A stretch of 52,863 bases of DNA from CAYJHC01 sp964369805 (GTDB lineage: Bacteria; Bacillota; Clostridia; Peptostreptococcales; Anaerovoracaceae). Made by a program: the position numbers and the translations under genes. The notes beneath the pieces are model-generated. The model worked only from the letters and a program-made list of their open reading frames with translations. It was not told where the DNA came from and searched no databases. Shown in pieces: positions 42,108 to 51,573 of this stretch; within the stretch, counting starts at the first letter, position 1; each line of letters starts with the position of its first letter. The stretch is from NCBI GenBank assembly GCA_964369805.1, contig CAYJFM010000011.1:1-52863 (forward strand), read 5' to 3'.

Positions 42108-43308
42108 ACCTATTAAAATCAGCCAACTAAATAAATATATTGGTAGAACACTTTCAGTAGATCCTATTTTATCGGATATTAACGTTATAGGGGAAGTGTC
42201 AAATCTTAACATGCATAGTAGTGGACACGCCTACTTCACATTAAAAGAAGAAAACAGTAAAATAAATTGCTTCCTAGCAAGTAGTAATTTAAAACATATT
42301 AGATACGAATTAGAAAACGGCATGGAGCTTATTTGTTCTGGATATATAAGTGTCTATGAAAAAGGCGGCTACTATTCGCTGAACGTAGTCGATGTAAAGC
42401 CAAGCGGAGAAGGTGACCTTAGTATTGCTTATAATAAACTTAAAGATAAATTAGAAAAAGAAGGTTTGTTTTCTAAGGAACACAAAAAACCAATACCAAG
42501 CTTCCCGAAGACTGTGATGATAATAACTTCACCAACAGGAGCAGCGATTAGAGATGCCCATAAAATTATAGAAAGTAAAAATAATTATGTTGATATCATA
42601 ACAATGCCAGCCATTGTTCAAGGTGAACATGCAGCAGGTGATATTGCAAAAGCCATAAAAGAAGCAAACAGGAATCATAAATATGTAGATGTAATTATCC
42701 TTGGTAGAGGCGGAGGTTCTATTGAAGATTTATGGGCCTTTAATGAAGAAGTGGTAATTAGAGCTGTTTTTGAATCAGAAATCCCTATAATTTCTGCTGT
42801 TGGACATGAAACAGACACAACCTTATGTGACTTTGTAGCAGATGTTCGAGCAGAGACCCCAACTGCAGCAGCTAATATGTCGGTTCCAGATTTAACCGAT
42901 ATTAAAGATAGAATTTCTTACTTTAAAGAAAGATTGAATTTGGGAGTAAAGAGGAATATAGATAAGCAAGAACAGAGACTAAAAATTTATAACCTTGAGG
43001 CTTTGAATAGAGAGATTTTAAGAGAGATAAAGATTTATGAAATAACACTGAACTCTTTAATGAGTGAAATTTCAAGAGAAGTGGATTTGAAAATCAAAGA
43101 AAGACAGCAACTTTTAGCACAAGTAAAAATTAATTTAGATAGCCTGAATCCTAATCGGGTTTTGACGCGAGGATACGGTATTGTAAAAGATGAAAATGGA
43201 GTGGTAATAAGTTCTGTTGACCATGTAAGGGCTAATCAGCCTATTACTATTTTCCTTAAAGATGGAGCTTTTGAAGCTAAAACTATTGCTATAAAAAAAG
43301 AAAAGTAA
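42097..43308 (+). CDS. xseA: Exodeoxyribonuclease VII large subunit
   Basis: The ATG at 42097 follows GGAGGAG by six bases; an earlier TTG at 42082 is on the binding site. The 403-residue protein begins with an OB-fold (ISQLNKYIGRTL, GEVSNLNMHSSGHAYFTLKE) and contains the catalytic region VIILGRGGGSIEDLWAFNEE, followed by GHETDTTLCDFVADVRAETP and a coiled-coil region. With XseB it degrades single-stranded DNA in both directions. It overlaps the Kae1-like gene by 11 bases. Confidence 0.96.
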   Translation: MAGKPIKISQLNKYIGRTLSVDPILSDINVIGEVSNLNMHSSGHAYFTLKEENSKINCFLASSNLKHIRYELENGMELICSGYISVYEKGGYYSLNVVDVKPSGEGDLSIAYNKLKDKLEKEGLFSKEHKKPIPSFPKTVMIITSPTGAAIRDAHKIIESKNNYVDIITMPAIVQGEHAAGDIAKAIKEANRNHKYVDVIILGRGGGSIEDLWAFNEEVVIRAVFESEIPIISAVGHETDTTLCDFVADVRAETPTAAANMSVPDLTDIKDRISYFKERLNLGVKRNIDKQEQRLKIYNLEALNREILREIKIYEITLNSLMSEISREVDLKIKERQQLLAQVKINLDSLNPNRVLTRGYGIVKDENGVVISSVDHVRANQPITIFLKDGAFEAKTIAIKKEK

Positions 43309-43318
43309 AGGAGAGCAT

Positions 43319-43516
43319 ATGGCTAAAAAAACTGAAGAGAATTTTGAAGAATCATATGAAAAGCTTGAAACTATAGTTGAAAAATTAAACAGCGATACAG
43401 TATCACTGGAAGAATCAATAAAGCTATATGAAGAAGGTATTGAAAATTTAAAAAAATGTGAAAAAATATTAGCTGATGCTAAGCAAAAAATTGAAACAAT
43501 AAAGAGAGAAGACTAG
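43319..43516 (+). CDS. xseB: Exodeoxyribonuclease VII small subunit
   Basis: A 65-residue protein of two helices with the family motif FEESYEKLETIVEKL and EESIKLYEEGIENLKKCE. It forms multimeric complexes with XseA. AAGGAGAGCAT precedes the ATG, ten bases after the xseA stop. Its size and composition are normal. Confidence 0.95.
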   Translation: MAKKTEENFEESYEKLETIVEKLNSDTVSLEESIKLYEEGIENLKKCEKILADAKQKIETIKRED

Positions 43517-43584
43517 TTTAAACTGTTGATTTAAAACGTAAAAATAAAATGTGAAGAGTTTTTAGAAGAAATATGGAGGTGTTT

Positions 43585-44475
43585 ATGTATAAAGAAGCAT
43601 ATAACAGATATTTAAACCTGATTAATGAACATATTATGGATTACTTTCCTGAAGTTGATCACAAAAGTCAAGTTCTATATGATGCCATAACTGATGGATT
43701 ACTACCAGGAGGAAAGCGGGTTAGGCCTGTTTTACTGCTAGCTGCAACAGAGTTTTGTGGAGGTAAGGTAGAAGCAGCATTACCATATGCATGTGCAGTG
43801 GAATACATACATTGTTATTCTTTAATGCATGATGATCTTCCTGCTTTAGATAATGATGAATATAGAAGAGGAAAGTTAACTACACATAAAGTATTTGGCG
43901 AAGGAATAGCATTACTTGCTGGGGATGGCTTGTTAAATGCAGCTTTTGAAGTGATCTGCAAGGATTTATTTTTGAATTTTGATGATGAAAAACTAATTAA
44001 GGCTAGGATTAAAGCTATGAATGAAATTGCGAAGGGTTCTGGTTGTAGAGGACTTGTAGCAGGTCAGGTTGCAGATCTTGAAGCAGAAAATAAAACCTGT
44101 TCAAAAGAAATGATGAACTACATACATATAAATAAAACTGCAGCCTTGTTAGTAGCTTCAGTTCGTGCTGGCGCCTTTCTTGGAAATGCTACACCAGAGC
44201 AGTTAGCAGACCTTACAATATTTGCGGAAACAATTGGACTAGCTTATCAACTAAAGGACGATTTACTAGATGTAGAGGGAGATCCTGAAGTGATTGGAAA
44301 GAGCATTAATGCAGATGTGAATAAGTCTACATATATAAAAGTATTTGGACTTGAAGAGACTAAAAAAGAATATAAAAAGCTAAATGAAAAAGCAAAAGAA
44401 TCCATTGCAAAATATTATGATAACGCAGAGTTTTTCAATGGAATTATCGAAGAATTAGAGGATAGAAAAAATTAG
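43585..44475 (+). CDS. ispA: Polyprenyl (farnesyl/geranyl) diphosphate synthase
   Basis: The ATG at 43585 follows GGAGG by five bases; the one at 43573 overlaps that site. The 296-residue enzyme carries the first aspartate-rich motif (MHDDLPALDNDEYRRG) and the second (YQLKDDLLDVEGD), plus LPGGKRVRPVLLLA. It condenses IPP with allylic diphosphates to make farnesyl diphosphate for undecaprenol and menaquinone-type lipids. Product chain length (C15 or C20) is not certain. It overlaps the upstream extension of dxs by five bases. Confidence 0.93.
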   Translation: MYKEAYNRYLNLINEHIMDYFPEVDHKSQVLYDAITDGLLPGGKRVRPVLLLAATEFCGGKVEAALPYACAVEYIHCYSLMHDDLPALDNDEYRRGKLTTHKVFGEGIALLAGDGLLNAAFEVICKDLFLNFDDEKLIKARIKAMNEIAKGSGCRGLVAGQVADLEAENKTCSKEMMNYIHINKTAALLVASVRAGAFLGNATPEQLADLTIFAETIGLAYQLKDDLLDVEGDPEVIGKSINADVNKSTYIKVFGLEETKKEYKKLNEKAKESIAKYYDNAEFFNGIIEELEDRKN

Positions 44476-46375
44476 TAATAAACTGAAAATAGATAAAGGC
44501 AACAACCTTAACAATTTAAAGGAACTAAATAAGTATGATTTCCCAAATGATCTACACAAAATGAGTGTAGAAGAGTTGTATGTCTTAGGCGATGAGATTC
44601 GTGATTTTTTAATAAACTCACTTAGTGTGACTGGAGGGCATGTTGCTTCAAACCTTGGCGTTGTGGAGTTAACAATTGCTCTATTTAAAGTTTTTGACTT
44701 TGACAAAGATAAATTAGTGTGGGATGTTGGTCACCAATCATATATCCATAAAATATTAACTGGAAGGGCTTCGGAGTTTGATAGTTTAAGACAGCTAGGA
44801 GGGTTAAGCGGATTTCCAAAGATGGATGAAAGTAAATTTGACCATTTTGACACAGGGCACTCGAGCAATTCAATTTCCGTAATAGGAGGCATGGCCGCAG
44901 GTAGAGATATTCTAGGTGATAATTATAATGTAATAGGCGTAATTGGAGATGGCTCATTAACAGGCGGTATGGCCTATGAAGGGCTTAATAATTTGGGCGA
45001 ATTAAAGAAAAAATCTATAATCATTCTTAACGATAATGGAATGTCTATTGGAGAAAACACAGGTAGTGTAAATAACCATCTCTCTAAACTAAGAACTTCA
45101 AAAGGATATACAAGATTTAAACATAGATTAAGAGATAAACTGGTTAAGATTCCAGCAGTTGGTGGATCAATTTATAGAGGACTAGATAAGTTTAAAGATA
45201 CTATTAAAGCTGGCCTTGTAAAGGGAATCCTTTTCGAGGAATTAGGCTTTACTTATCTTGGACCAATAGATGGCCATGATATAGAAAAACTTGTGAAAAA
45301 TCTTGAATTTGCAGCAGATTCACAGGAGCCATGTGTTATTCATATTTCAACAACTAAAGGAAAAGGCTATAAACCTGCAGAAGATAATCCTGATTTGTTC
45401 CATGGAACAGGACCCTTTGATGTTAAAACTGGCTTACCTAGCAAAACTGCAAAGGACAAAACATACTCAGATGTTTTTGGAGAAAAACTAGTGGATATGG
45501 CTATTACAAATAAAAAAATAGTTGCGGTTTCGGCTGCTATGATAGATGGAACAGGTTTATCTGGTTTTAAAAAGGTATTTCCAAATAGAACTTTTGATGT
45601 TGGAATTGCAGAGCAGCATGCGATTGCCTTTGCTGGAGGAATGGCTATGGAAGGAATAACACCTTTTGTTGCCCTATATTCTTCTTTTTTACAAAGAGCT
45701 TATGATCAAGTAATCATGGATGTGGCACTTCAGAATGCGCCAGTAGTGATTTGTATCGATAGAGCAGGCTGCGTTGGAGCTGATGGTGAAACCCATCACG
45801 GGATATATGATTTATCATTTTTAAACCATATTCCTAACTTAGTTGTTTTTACGCCAGCTACTAAAGAAGGTCTTGAAAATGCAATGGAGGAAGCTGTTAC
45901 CTTAAATAAGCCTGTTGCAATTAGATACCCTAGGGGAAAAGCAATAAAATTTGAGGAATTAGAAAAACAGATTGAATCTATAGAATCTGAAAAAAATGAA
46001 GATGACGAAAAGGTAGCTATCTTGGCAGTGGGCACAATGTATTCTAAGGCACTTGAGGCAGCTATCCTCCTAAAAGAACAGGGAGTGCAGGTGAAGGTTA
46101 ATTTGGTAGATAGAATACGACCTTTTGATACAAAATCCTTAGATGATTTAGACGGTGTTAAACTTGTTGTAACCGTAGAGGATAATATGATTGTTGGCGG
46201 CTACGGGCAGCAAGTTGGAAGCTATCTTATGGAAAAACTTTTTTCAGGTAAGGTGATTAATCTTGGGTGGACAAGGGAATTTATAGAGCATGGAACACAG
46301 GATGAACTTATGAGACTGTTTAAAATTGATGGGCAAGGAATTTCTGAAAGAATTGTAGAGGAGTTAAATAACTAA
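44471..46375 (+). CDS. dxs: 1-deoxy-D-xylulose-5-phosphate synthase, probable AUU start
   Basis: Dxs makes DXP from pyruvate and glyceraldehyde-3-phosphate, the first step of the MEP isoprenoid pathway, and needs thiamine diphosphate (GDGSLTGGMAYEGLNNLG is the binding motif; IAEQHAIAFAGGMA is the glutamate-region of the transketolase family). The first ATG (44561) lies after the conserved segment YDFPNDLHK and has no Shine-Dalgarno sequence. Between a TAG at 44456 and that ATG the only plausible starts are ATT 44471, CTG 44483 and ATA codons. ATT at 44471 lies eight bases after AGAGGA. Length from there is 634 residues, normal for the family. The start is inferred, the identity is certain. 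Confidence 0.9.
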   Translation: MSNKLKIDKGNNLNNLKELNKYDFPNDLHKMSVEELYVLGDEIRDFLINSLSVTGGHVASNLGVVELTIALFKVFDFDKDKLVWDVGHQSYIHKILTGRASEFDSLRQLGGLSGFPKMDESKFDHFDTGHSSNSISVIGGMAAGRDILGDNYNVIGVIGDGSLTGGMAYEGLNNLGELKKKSIIILNDNGMSIGENTGSVNNHLSKLRTSKGYTRFKHRLRDKLVKIPAVGGSIYRGLDKFKDTIKAGLVKGILFEELGFTYLGPIDGHDIEKLVKNLEFAADSQEPCVIHISTTKGKGYKPAEDNPDLFHGTGPFDVKTGLPSKTAKDKTYSDVFGEKLVDMAITNKKIVAVSAAMIDGTGLSGFKKVFPNRTFDVGIAEQHAIAFAGGMAMEGITPFVALYSSFLQRAYDQVIMDVALQNAPVVICIDRAGCVGADGETHHGIYDLSFLNHIPNLVVFTPATKEGLENAMEEAVTLNKPVAIRYPRGKAIKFEELEKQIESIESEKNEDDEKVAILAVGTMYSKALEAAILLKEQGVQVKVNLVDRIRPFDTKSLDDLDGVKLVVTVEDNMIVGGYGQQVGSYLMEKLFSGKVINLGWTREFIEHGTQDELMRLFKIDGQGISERIVEELNN

Positions 46376-47106
46376 TGGCAAAAGAACGAATAGATATAAT
46401 TCTTACTGAGAGAGGAGCCTTTCCCTCTAGAGAAAAGGCAAAGGCAGCATTAATGGCTGGCATTGTATATATAGATGGGCAAAAAGTTCTTAAAGCAGGT
46501 ACCTTAATTGATGTGGATAAAGAGATAGAGGTTCGTGACAATAGCTGCCCATATGTTGGAAGAGGCGGACTAAAATTAGAAAAAGCACTAAAAGAGTTTG
46601 ACCTTGATCTTAATGATAAGGTTTGTGTAGATATGGGAGCCTCAACTGGAGGCTTCACTGACTGTATGCTGCAAAACGGTGCGAAAAAAGTATATTCCAT
46701 TGATGTTGGATATGGACAGCTTGATTACTCTCTAAGGATTAATGAAAAAGTAATCAATATGGAAAGAACTAATATTAGATATATGGATCCTGAGGCCATT
46801 GTTGAAGGGGCAGATTTTATATCAATTGATGTATCCTTTATTTCAGTTAAGCTAATTTTACCAGTGGCAGCACAGGTGATGAATGAGGGCGGAAAAGTTG
46901 TTGTTCTTGCAAAGCCACAGTTTGAAGCTGGGAGAGATCAAATTGGTAAAAAGGGAATTGTAAAAGACCCGAAAGTTCATGAAGAGGTTATTGCCAATGT
47001 AATATCTTATGGGGAAGCCTCGGGATTTAAGTATAAAGGAATAGAGACCTCTCCAATTACAGGAGCTAAAGGAAATATTGAGTTTTTAATTTTATTTGAA
47101 AAATAA
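46375..47106 (+). CDS. tlyA: TlyA family rRNA (cytidine-2'-O)-methyltransferase
   Basis: The 243-residue protein has an N-terminal S4 RNA-binding domain (ERIDIILTERGAFPSREKAK) and a C-terminal FtsJ-like methyltransferase domain (CVDMGASTGGFTDCML is the SAM motif; YSIDVGYGQLDYSLR and ISIDVSFIS follow). TlyA proteins methylate 2'-O of specific cytidines in 16S and 23S rRNA and determine capreomycin sensitivity. The ATG overlaps the dxs stop by one base. In many Clostridia nadK, argR and recN come next, but here mutS follows. Confidence 0.93.
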   Translation: MAKERIDIILTERGAFPSREKAKAALMAGIVYIDGQKVLKAGTLIDVDKEIEVRDNSCPYVGRGGLKLEKALKEFDLDLNDKVCVDMGASTGGFTDCMLQNGAKKVYSIDVGYGQLDYSLRINEKVINMERTNIRYMDPEAIVEGADFISIDVSFISVKLILPVAAQVMNEGGKVVVLAKPQFEAGRDQIGKKGIVKDPKVHEEVIANVISYGEASGFKYKGIETSPITGAKGNIEFLILFEK

Positions 47107-47115
47107 GGAGGATGT

Positions 47116-49593
47116 ATGGCATTATCACCAATGATGCAGCAATATATGGATATTAAGGAAGGCTACAAAGATTGCATCCTTTTCTTTCGTCTAGGTGACT
47201 TTTATGAAATGTTCTTTGAAGATGCCCTTACATGTGTTAGGGAATTAGAGCTTACATTAACAGGAAAGCAGTGCGGGCTGGAAGAGAGAGCACCTATGTG
47301 CGGGATTCCATTTCATTCAGCAGAAAACTATGTTGGAAAGCTTGTAGAAAAAGGATATAAAGTTGCCATTTGCGAGCAGGTTGAAGAGGCAGGCGCAACT
47401 AAAGGGATAGTTAAAAGAGAGGTTGTGCAAATTGTTACACCTGGAACTATTTCTGGGGGAGCATCAGTTTCCGAAAAAGATAATATATATATTGCTTCAG
47501 TATTTATGAATGGAGAAGCAGTTGGGCTATCATACTGTGATGTTTCAACCGGAGAGATGTATAGTACAGAGATTACTGGTGAAGATGCAGTCGAAACATT
47601 AATTAATGAGGTTGTAAGTGTAGGTGTAAAAGAGATTATTTTTAATAAAGATTTATCTGAAGTTTTTGATAAAAATAATGTAGAGGATTTGACAAAGGCT
47701 TATTTAAACCCAGTTCCAGTAAGTTATTTTGATATAGAAAATGCAAGAGAAATTATACTAAAGCAAACAGAGGCACCATCTATACTGGCCTTAGGGCTTG
47801 AAGGAAAGAATCACGTAACTGTTTCTATAGGTGGTTTACTTTTATATATAAAAGAGACTCAAAAAAATACAATGGATCATCTAAGTGATATAAACATCTA
47901 TCAGATTGGTAGCCATATGTCACTTGATAAGGCTACAATAAGAAATTTAGAGCTTGTAGAAACCCTATATGATAAGACAGTAAAAGGATCCCTTCTTGGT
48001 ACCTTAGATAAAACAGAGACAGCAATGGGGGGAAGAAAGCTAAAGAAGTGGATTAAAGAACCTATAAATAATGCAGACTTAATAATTGAGAGACATGAAG
48101 GGGTTGAAGAGTTACTTGACAATTTTCTTTTGAGAAACCATTTAAAAGAAAGCCTTAAGCATATATATGACTTCGAGAGACTAGTGGGCAAAATTGTAAG
48201 CGGAACTGCTAACGGGAAAGACCTAATAGCACTAAGAAACTCTATTGCAATCCTACCTGAAATAAAAAATGACCTCCAAGATGGAACTTCAAGAATATTG
48301 AATTCACTTTATACTGAAATTGATACTCTAGAAGAAATTTACAATCTGGTAGAAAACAGCATTTGCGAAGAACCACCTTATCAAATAAAAGAAGGAGGCC
48401 TTATTAAAGAAGGGTTTTCCAATGAGTTAGATGAGATGAAGTACTCAATTAAACATGCAAAAGACTGGATTAATGAGCTTGAAGGAAAAGAGAGAGAAGC
48501 CACTGGAATTAAAAACTTAAAAGTTAGGTTTAACAAGGTTTTTGGATATTTTATTGAAGTAACAAAGTCAGCATATGATTTAATACCAGAGCACTATATA
48601 AGAAAGCAGACACTAGTAAATGCAGAAAGGTTTGTCACTGCAGAACTTAAAGATATGGAAGTTCTAGTCTTAAATGCAGAAGGAAAGATAAATGCCTTAG
48701 AGCTAGAAATATTTAACCAAATTAAGGACGAAATTAAAGGACATATTAAAGCCATTAAAAAAACTTCAAAAGCAATTTCTACACTAGATGTGCTTGTATC
48801 ATTTGCTCAGGTATCAAGTAATTACGGATATGTAAGACCAACAATAACAGTTGGTGATGACATTATAATAGAAAATGGTAGACATCCAGTTATAGAAAAT
48901 ACAATTAAAGATGGGCTCTTCGTACCAAATGATTTAAAAATAAATGGAAGAGACCAAAGCATGCTACTAATTACAGGCCCTAATATGGCGGGTAAGTCAA
49001 CCTATATGAGACAGAACGCAATTATTGTATTAATGGCGCAAATTGGCTGCTTTGTACCTTGTGATAAGGCAGAAATTGGAGTATGTGATAGGATTTTTAC
49101 AAGAATAGGAGCTTCAGATAATTTGGCTCAGGGGCAAAGTACATTCTTTGTGGAAATGTCAGAACTTGCTTATATCTTGAAAAATTCAACATCAAAAAGT
49201 CTTGTGATTTTGGATGAAATTGGCAGAGGAACAAGTACTTATGATGGATTATCAATTGCTTGGGCAATAGTTGAGTATCTATGCAAAGATAAAGAAAAAA
49301 CTAGGACACTTTTTGCAACCCATTATCATGAGCTAACAGTTCTTGAAAATAAGGTGGATGGATTTAAGAATTTAACTGTTGATATTTCTGAAGAAGATGG
49401 AGAGATTGTATTTCTTCATAAGATTAAAGAAGGTAGTGCTAGTAGAAGTTATGGAATTCACGTAGCAGACCTAGCTGGTGTACCAAGTGCACTTCTGGAA
49501 ATGGCAGAGGAAAAGCTTAAGGAATTAGAAAGTGAGAATAACTCTAAGAAGAATGAGGTTAAGGAAGATTACCAGCTTAGCTTTTTTGCGTAG
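47116..49593 (+). CDS. mutS: DNA mismatch repair protein MutS
   Basis: An 825-residue protein with the mismatch-recognition domain (the FYEMFFEDA phenylalanine-x-glutamate motif near residue 34), connector and lever helices, and the ATPase core with Walker A ITGPNMAGKSTYMRQ and Walker B VILDEIGRGTSTYDGLSIA. It binds mismatches as a dimer and recruits MutL. TAAGGAGGATGT precedes the ATG. Nine bases separate it from tlyA, and mutL follows after 38 bases. Confidence 0.97.
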   Translation: MALSPMMQQYMDIKEGYKDCILFFRLGDFYEMFFEDALTCVRELELTLTGKQCGLEERAPMCGIPFHSAENYVGKLVEKGYKVAICEQVEEAGATKGIVKREVVQIVTPGTISGGASVSEKDNIYIASVFMNGEAVGLSYCDVSTGEMYSTEITGEDAVETLINEVVSVGVKEIIFNKDLSEVFDKNNVEDLTKAYLNPVPVSYFDIENAREIILKQTEAPSILALGLEGKNHVTVSIGGLLLYIKETQKNTMDHLSDINIYQIGSHMSLDKATIRNLELVETLYDKTVKGSLLGTLDKTETAMGGRKLKKWIKEPINNADLIIERHEGVEELLDNFLLRNHLKESLKHIYDFERLVGKIVSGTANGKDLIALRNSIAILPEIKNDLQDGTSRILNSLYTEIDTLEEIYNLVENSICEEPPYQIKEGGLIKEGFSNELDEMKYSIKHAKDWINELEGKEREATGIKNLKVRFNKVFGYFIEVTKSAYDLIPEHYIRKQTLVNAERFVTAELKDMEVLVLNAEGKINALELEIFNQIKDEIKGHIKAIKKTSKAISTLDVLVSFAQVSSNYGYVRPTITVGDDIIIENGRHPVIENTIKDGLFVPNDLKINGRDQSMLLITGPNMAGKSTYMRQNAIIVLMAQIGCFVPCDKAEIGVCDRIFTRIGASDNLAQGQSTFFVEMSELAYILKNSTSKSLVILDEIGRGTSTYDGLSIAWAIVEYLCKDKEKTRTLFATHYHELTVLENKVDGFKNLTVDISEEDGEIVFLHKIKEGSASRSYGIHVADLAGVPSALLEMAEEKLKELESENNSKKNEVKEDYQLSFFA

Positions 49594-49631
49594 AGACTAT
49601 ATAAAAGTATATAGAGAGGATGGTCAGTTTA

Positions 49632-51566
49632 ATGGGAAAAATAGTTTTATTGGATAAAGACGTTTCAGAGAAAATTGCAGCTGGGGAGGTTGTGGAAAGG
49701 CCGCTTTCTGTAGTTAAAGAATTAGTTGAGAATTCAATTGATGCAGGATCAACTGCCATAACTGTTGAAATTAAAAAAAGTGGAAAAACATATATTCGAA
49801 TAACTGATAATGGTTCTGGAATTGAAGGAGAAGACATTCTGCTAGCCTTTAGAAGGCATGCGACAAGTAAGGTTAGAGAAGCAGAAGATCTTGAAGATAT
49901 TGGAACGCTCGGATTTAGAGGAGAGGCGCTAGCAAGTATATCTGCAGTTTCCAATGTAGAACTAATTACTAGAACAGAAGATGAAGAGCAGGGAAGAAGG
50001 ATTGTTGTTAAAGGCGGGGAAGTTTTAAAGAACGGAGCTACAGGCTGTGCAAAAGGAACAACTATTATAGTATCTGATCTATTCTATAATACCCCTGTAA
50101 GAGAAAAATTCATGAAGTCTGATGCATCAGAAAGCAGCTTGATTATTGACTTTATGACTCAGATGGCTCTGGCATACCCTGATATTAAGGTAATGCTTAT
50201 TAACAATGGGAACACAGTGTTTTCAACTTCAGGCAAAGGAGATAGATTTGAAACTGTAATTACACTATCCAGTGTAGAATTTGGATCAAAACTAATACTT
50301 CTTGAGAACAGGATGAAATTAGATTCAGAGGGTGCTGAAAAAATCAATATAGAAGGATATGTATCCAATATTGGTGAAAGTAGAAACTCTAGAAAAGGGC
50401 AGATTTTTTTCGTTAATGGCAGGGTTGTAAATAGCAAAGTTCTTGAAAGAGCTATAGACGAAGCTTACAGTGATAAGCTTTTTAAAGGAAGATACCCTGT
50501 AGCTTACCTGTTTTTAGATATTCCAGGACATCTAGTAGATGTGAATATACACCCAAACAAAAGAGAGATTAGATTTTTTGATGATAACTTAATTATCGAT
50601 TTTGTTTCTGCAAGTATAAAAGAGACATTACAAGCAAAGTTTGCAATACCAAATATGGATATTCAAGAAGCAACAAAGGGAACTAAAAATATTTTTATCA
50701 CAAAACCAAAACCTTTAACAGAAAGTCAAAAGACCCTTCATGAAATTAGAAAAATAATCAAGCCTGGAACTGTACAAGACTTTAGCATAAAAAAAGAAAA
50801 AGAAAATGACAAGCCTATGGAAACACAGCTTGATATAAAAAGTGCATTCCAGGAGTTCTCAAAAGAAACAGATAGAATTTCAGATGACTTGGTAGAATTT
50901 AAAGATGAAAATGAAAAAATAGATATAGAGAGAATAAGAATTAAGGAAGACAGTATTGCAACCAGCTATGGGAAAGAGATGGAAAAGCTTGATTTTGGGA
51001 GCCTTGTAATAAAAGGAACTGTCTTTGGAACATATAATATAGCCTACAATGATGAAGAACTATTTTTAATTGACCAGCATGCAGCCCATGAAAGAGTGAA
51101 CTTCGAAAGAATTTTAAGAGAGTTTAATAAGTCAGAAGTAAATGTACAACCTATTATGGTACCATTTATTATTAGCGTTTCATTAAGCCAGTATGAGAAT
51201 AGCAGAATTTGGATGGAACAGCTGTCTAATTTTGGATTTGAAATTGAAGACTTTGGACCACTAACCTTTAAAGTAATTGGCATACCAACGTTTTTAAACC
51301 TAAGCGAGGCAGAAAGCTTTGTAAACAACTTCCTTGATGGAACATTCGAAGGTGAAGTTAACTTAGATGAAGGGACCTTAGATAAAATTGCAAGTAAGGC
51401 TTGTAAGGCATCAGTTAAGGCAAATTATATCCTTAAAGAGCAGGAGATTGCAGTATTATTACAAGACTTAAGTAGATGCAACAATCCTTTTACATGCCCA
51501 CATGGAAGGCCTACTTTAATTAAGTTTACGAAGGAAGATATAGAAAAGAAATTTAAAAGGACTTAG
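49632..51566 (+). CDS. mutL: DNA mismatch repair protein MutL
   Basis: The ATG at 49632 gives the standard start MGKIVLLDKDVSEKIAAGEV; an ATG at 49620 is part of the ribosome binding site. The 644-residue protein has the GHKL ATPase domain (RITDNGSGIE, TLGFRGEALASI) and a C-terminal endonuclease domain with the DQHAAHERVNFERI motif and CNNPFTCPHGRP. Thus it is a nicking MutL of the kind found in bacteria without MutH. A flexible, charged linker lies at about residues 355-435. Confidence 0.96.
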   Translation: MGKIVLLDKDVSEKIAAGEVVERPLSVVKELVENSIDAGSTAITVEIKKSGKTYIRITDNGSGIEGEDILLAFRRHATSKVREAEDLEDIGTLGFRGEALASISAVSNVELITRTEDEEQGRRIVVKGGEVLKNGATGCAKGTTIIVSDLFYNTPVREKFMKSDASESSLIIDFMTQMALAYPDIKVMLINNGNTVFSTSGKGDRFETVITLSSVEFGSKLILLENRMKLDSEGAEKINIEGYVSNIGESRNSRKGQIFFVNGRVVNSKVLERAIDEAYSDKLFKGRYPVAYLFLDIPGHLVDVNIHPNKREIRFFDDNLIIDFVSASIKETLQAKFAIPNMDIQEATKGTKNIFITKPKPLTESQKTLHEIRKIIKPGTVQDFSIKKEKENDKPMETQLDIKSAFQEFSKETDRISDDLVEFKDENEKIDIERIRIKEDSIATSYGKEMEKLDFGSLVIKGTVFGTYNIAYNDEELFLIDQHAAHERVNFERILREFNKSEVNVQPIMVPFIISVSLSQYENSRIWMEQLSNFGFEIEDFGPLTFKVIGIPTFLNLSEAESFVNNFLDGTFEGEVNLDEGTLDKIASKACKASVKANYILKEQEIAVLLQDLSRCNNPFTCPHGRPTLIKFTKEDIEKKFKRT

Positions 51567-51573
51567 AGATAAA

